A stretch of 25,290 nt of DNA from contig CAZWOU010000098.1 in assembly GCA_964635375.1 (NCBI GenBank), positions 1 to 25,290 of the forward strand, read 5' to 3'. The notes beneath the pieces are model-generated. The model was not told the origin of the DNA. It ran no database searches and worked only from the letters and a program-made list of their open reading frames with translations. This DNA is from CAZMNY01 sp964635375. GTDB taxonomy: Bacteria > Planctomycetota > Planctomycetia > Pirellulales > Pirellulaceae. The position numbers and the translations under genes were made by a program. This document shows positions 25,151 through 25,290 of this stretch, one piece after another (the stretch's first letter is position 1; the number at the start of each line of letters is the position of its first letter).

Positions 25151-25167
25151 CCGAGGCGGTCGCCACA

Positions 25168-25196
25168 TTGCCACTGCCGACACACCACCGTAGACT
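25168..25196 (+). promoter_or_regulatory. Sigma70-like promoter of tRNA-Arg
   Basis: TTGCCA (25168-25173, 5/6 to TTGACA) and TAGACT (25191-25196, 4/6 to TATAAT) are separated by exactly 17 bp. The predicted start point falls about 4 bases before the mature 5' end of the tRNA at 25207, a usual arrangement for an independently transcribed tRNA gene. Confidence 0.6.
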
Positions 25197-25206
25197 GACG
25201 TCATCG

Positions 25207-25280
25207 GCGCCCATAGCTCAGCTGGATAGAGCAGCGGACTTCTAATCCGCAGGTCGCAGGTTCGAATCCTGCTGGGCGTG
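25207..25280 (+). tRNA. tRNA-Arg (anticodon TCT)
   Basis: The cloverleaf folds fully. The acceptor arm is GCGCCCA (25207-25213) with TGGGCGT (25273-25279) and discriminator G25280. The D arm is GCTC/GAGC. The anticodon stem GCGGA/TCCGC (25234-25238, 25246-25250) encloses the loop CTTCTAA with anticodon TCT at 25241-25243. The T arm is GCAGG-TTCGAAT-CCTGC. It decodes AGA (and AGG by wobble). The first pair is G1-U72 instead of the usual G-C. The 3' CCA is not encoded (GCTCACC follows) and must be added enzymatically. Confidence 0.96.
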
Positions 25281-25290
25281 CTCACCAAAC

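Overview
The window looks like a piece of a planctomycete chromosome, most likely of the Pirellula/Rhodopirellula/Blastopirellula kind. The basis is gene content. There is a PSD1-type protein with cytochrome-like CxxCH modules plus DUF1549/DUF1553, and a Tat-exported DUF1501 protein. A dockerin protein carries an N-terminal ESLEDSRVLA-type motif. A very large exported PQQ-propeller protein begins with a methyltransferase-like fold, and a membrane hydrolase carries an N-terminal zinc ribbon. Base composition is moderately GC-rich and even throughout. I see no phage, integrase, IS element, CRISPR array or recognisable defence island; this reads as ordinary chromosome rich in envelope and secreted proteins.

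Layout. 1-5340: a possible terminator hairpin, a polytopic membrane protein (+), a glucose-dehydrogenase-like MDR enzyme (-), and, divergent from it, a secreted Calx-beta-like/dockerin protein (+) interrupted by a 100-N gap. 5535-12856: an RND/MMPL transporter (+), the PSD1 protein (+) and, convergent with it, the DUF1501 protein (-), with a second 100-N gap between the last two. 13227-16081: a small PilZ protein (+), a cysteine-rich exported protein with a VQKA hexapeptide array (-) that ends in a clear intrinsic terminator, and an unrecognised helical protein (+). 16165-25150: a heptanucleotide repeat, then a run of + strand genes: the giant PQQ/LamG protein, the zinc-ribbon alpha/beta hydrolase with its own sigma70-like promoter, a cardiolipin synthase and an SSS-family sodium symporter. 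The window ends with tRNA-Arg(TCT), preceded by a good promoter.

Both N gaps are flanked by an exact 55-bp duplication (4868-4922 = 5023-5077; 11174-11228 = 11329-11383). This is the signature of contig ends scaffolded without merging their overlap. Removing 155 bases at each gap restores one continuous dockerin gene of about 680 codons and leaves a 75-bp spacer between PSD1 and DUF1501. The biology should be read on the collapsed sequence.

Functionally the genes do not form one pathway. Most products are predicted to act in or across the envelope: surface adhesion or assembly (dockerin/Calx, cysteine-rich repeat protein), redox or carbohydrate-related exported proteins (PSD1, DUF1501, PQQ), lipid synthesis (cardiolipin synthase), transport (RND, SSS) and c-di-GMP sensing (PilZ). 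The most unusual items are domain combinations: an exported methyltransferase-like fold joined to a propeller and a LamG domain, a tethered hydrolase with a GPxIPGRT octapeptide tail, and a glucose-dehydrogenase-like enzyme without structural-zinc cysteines.
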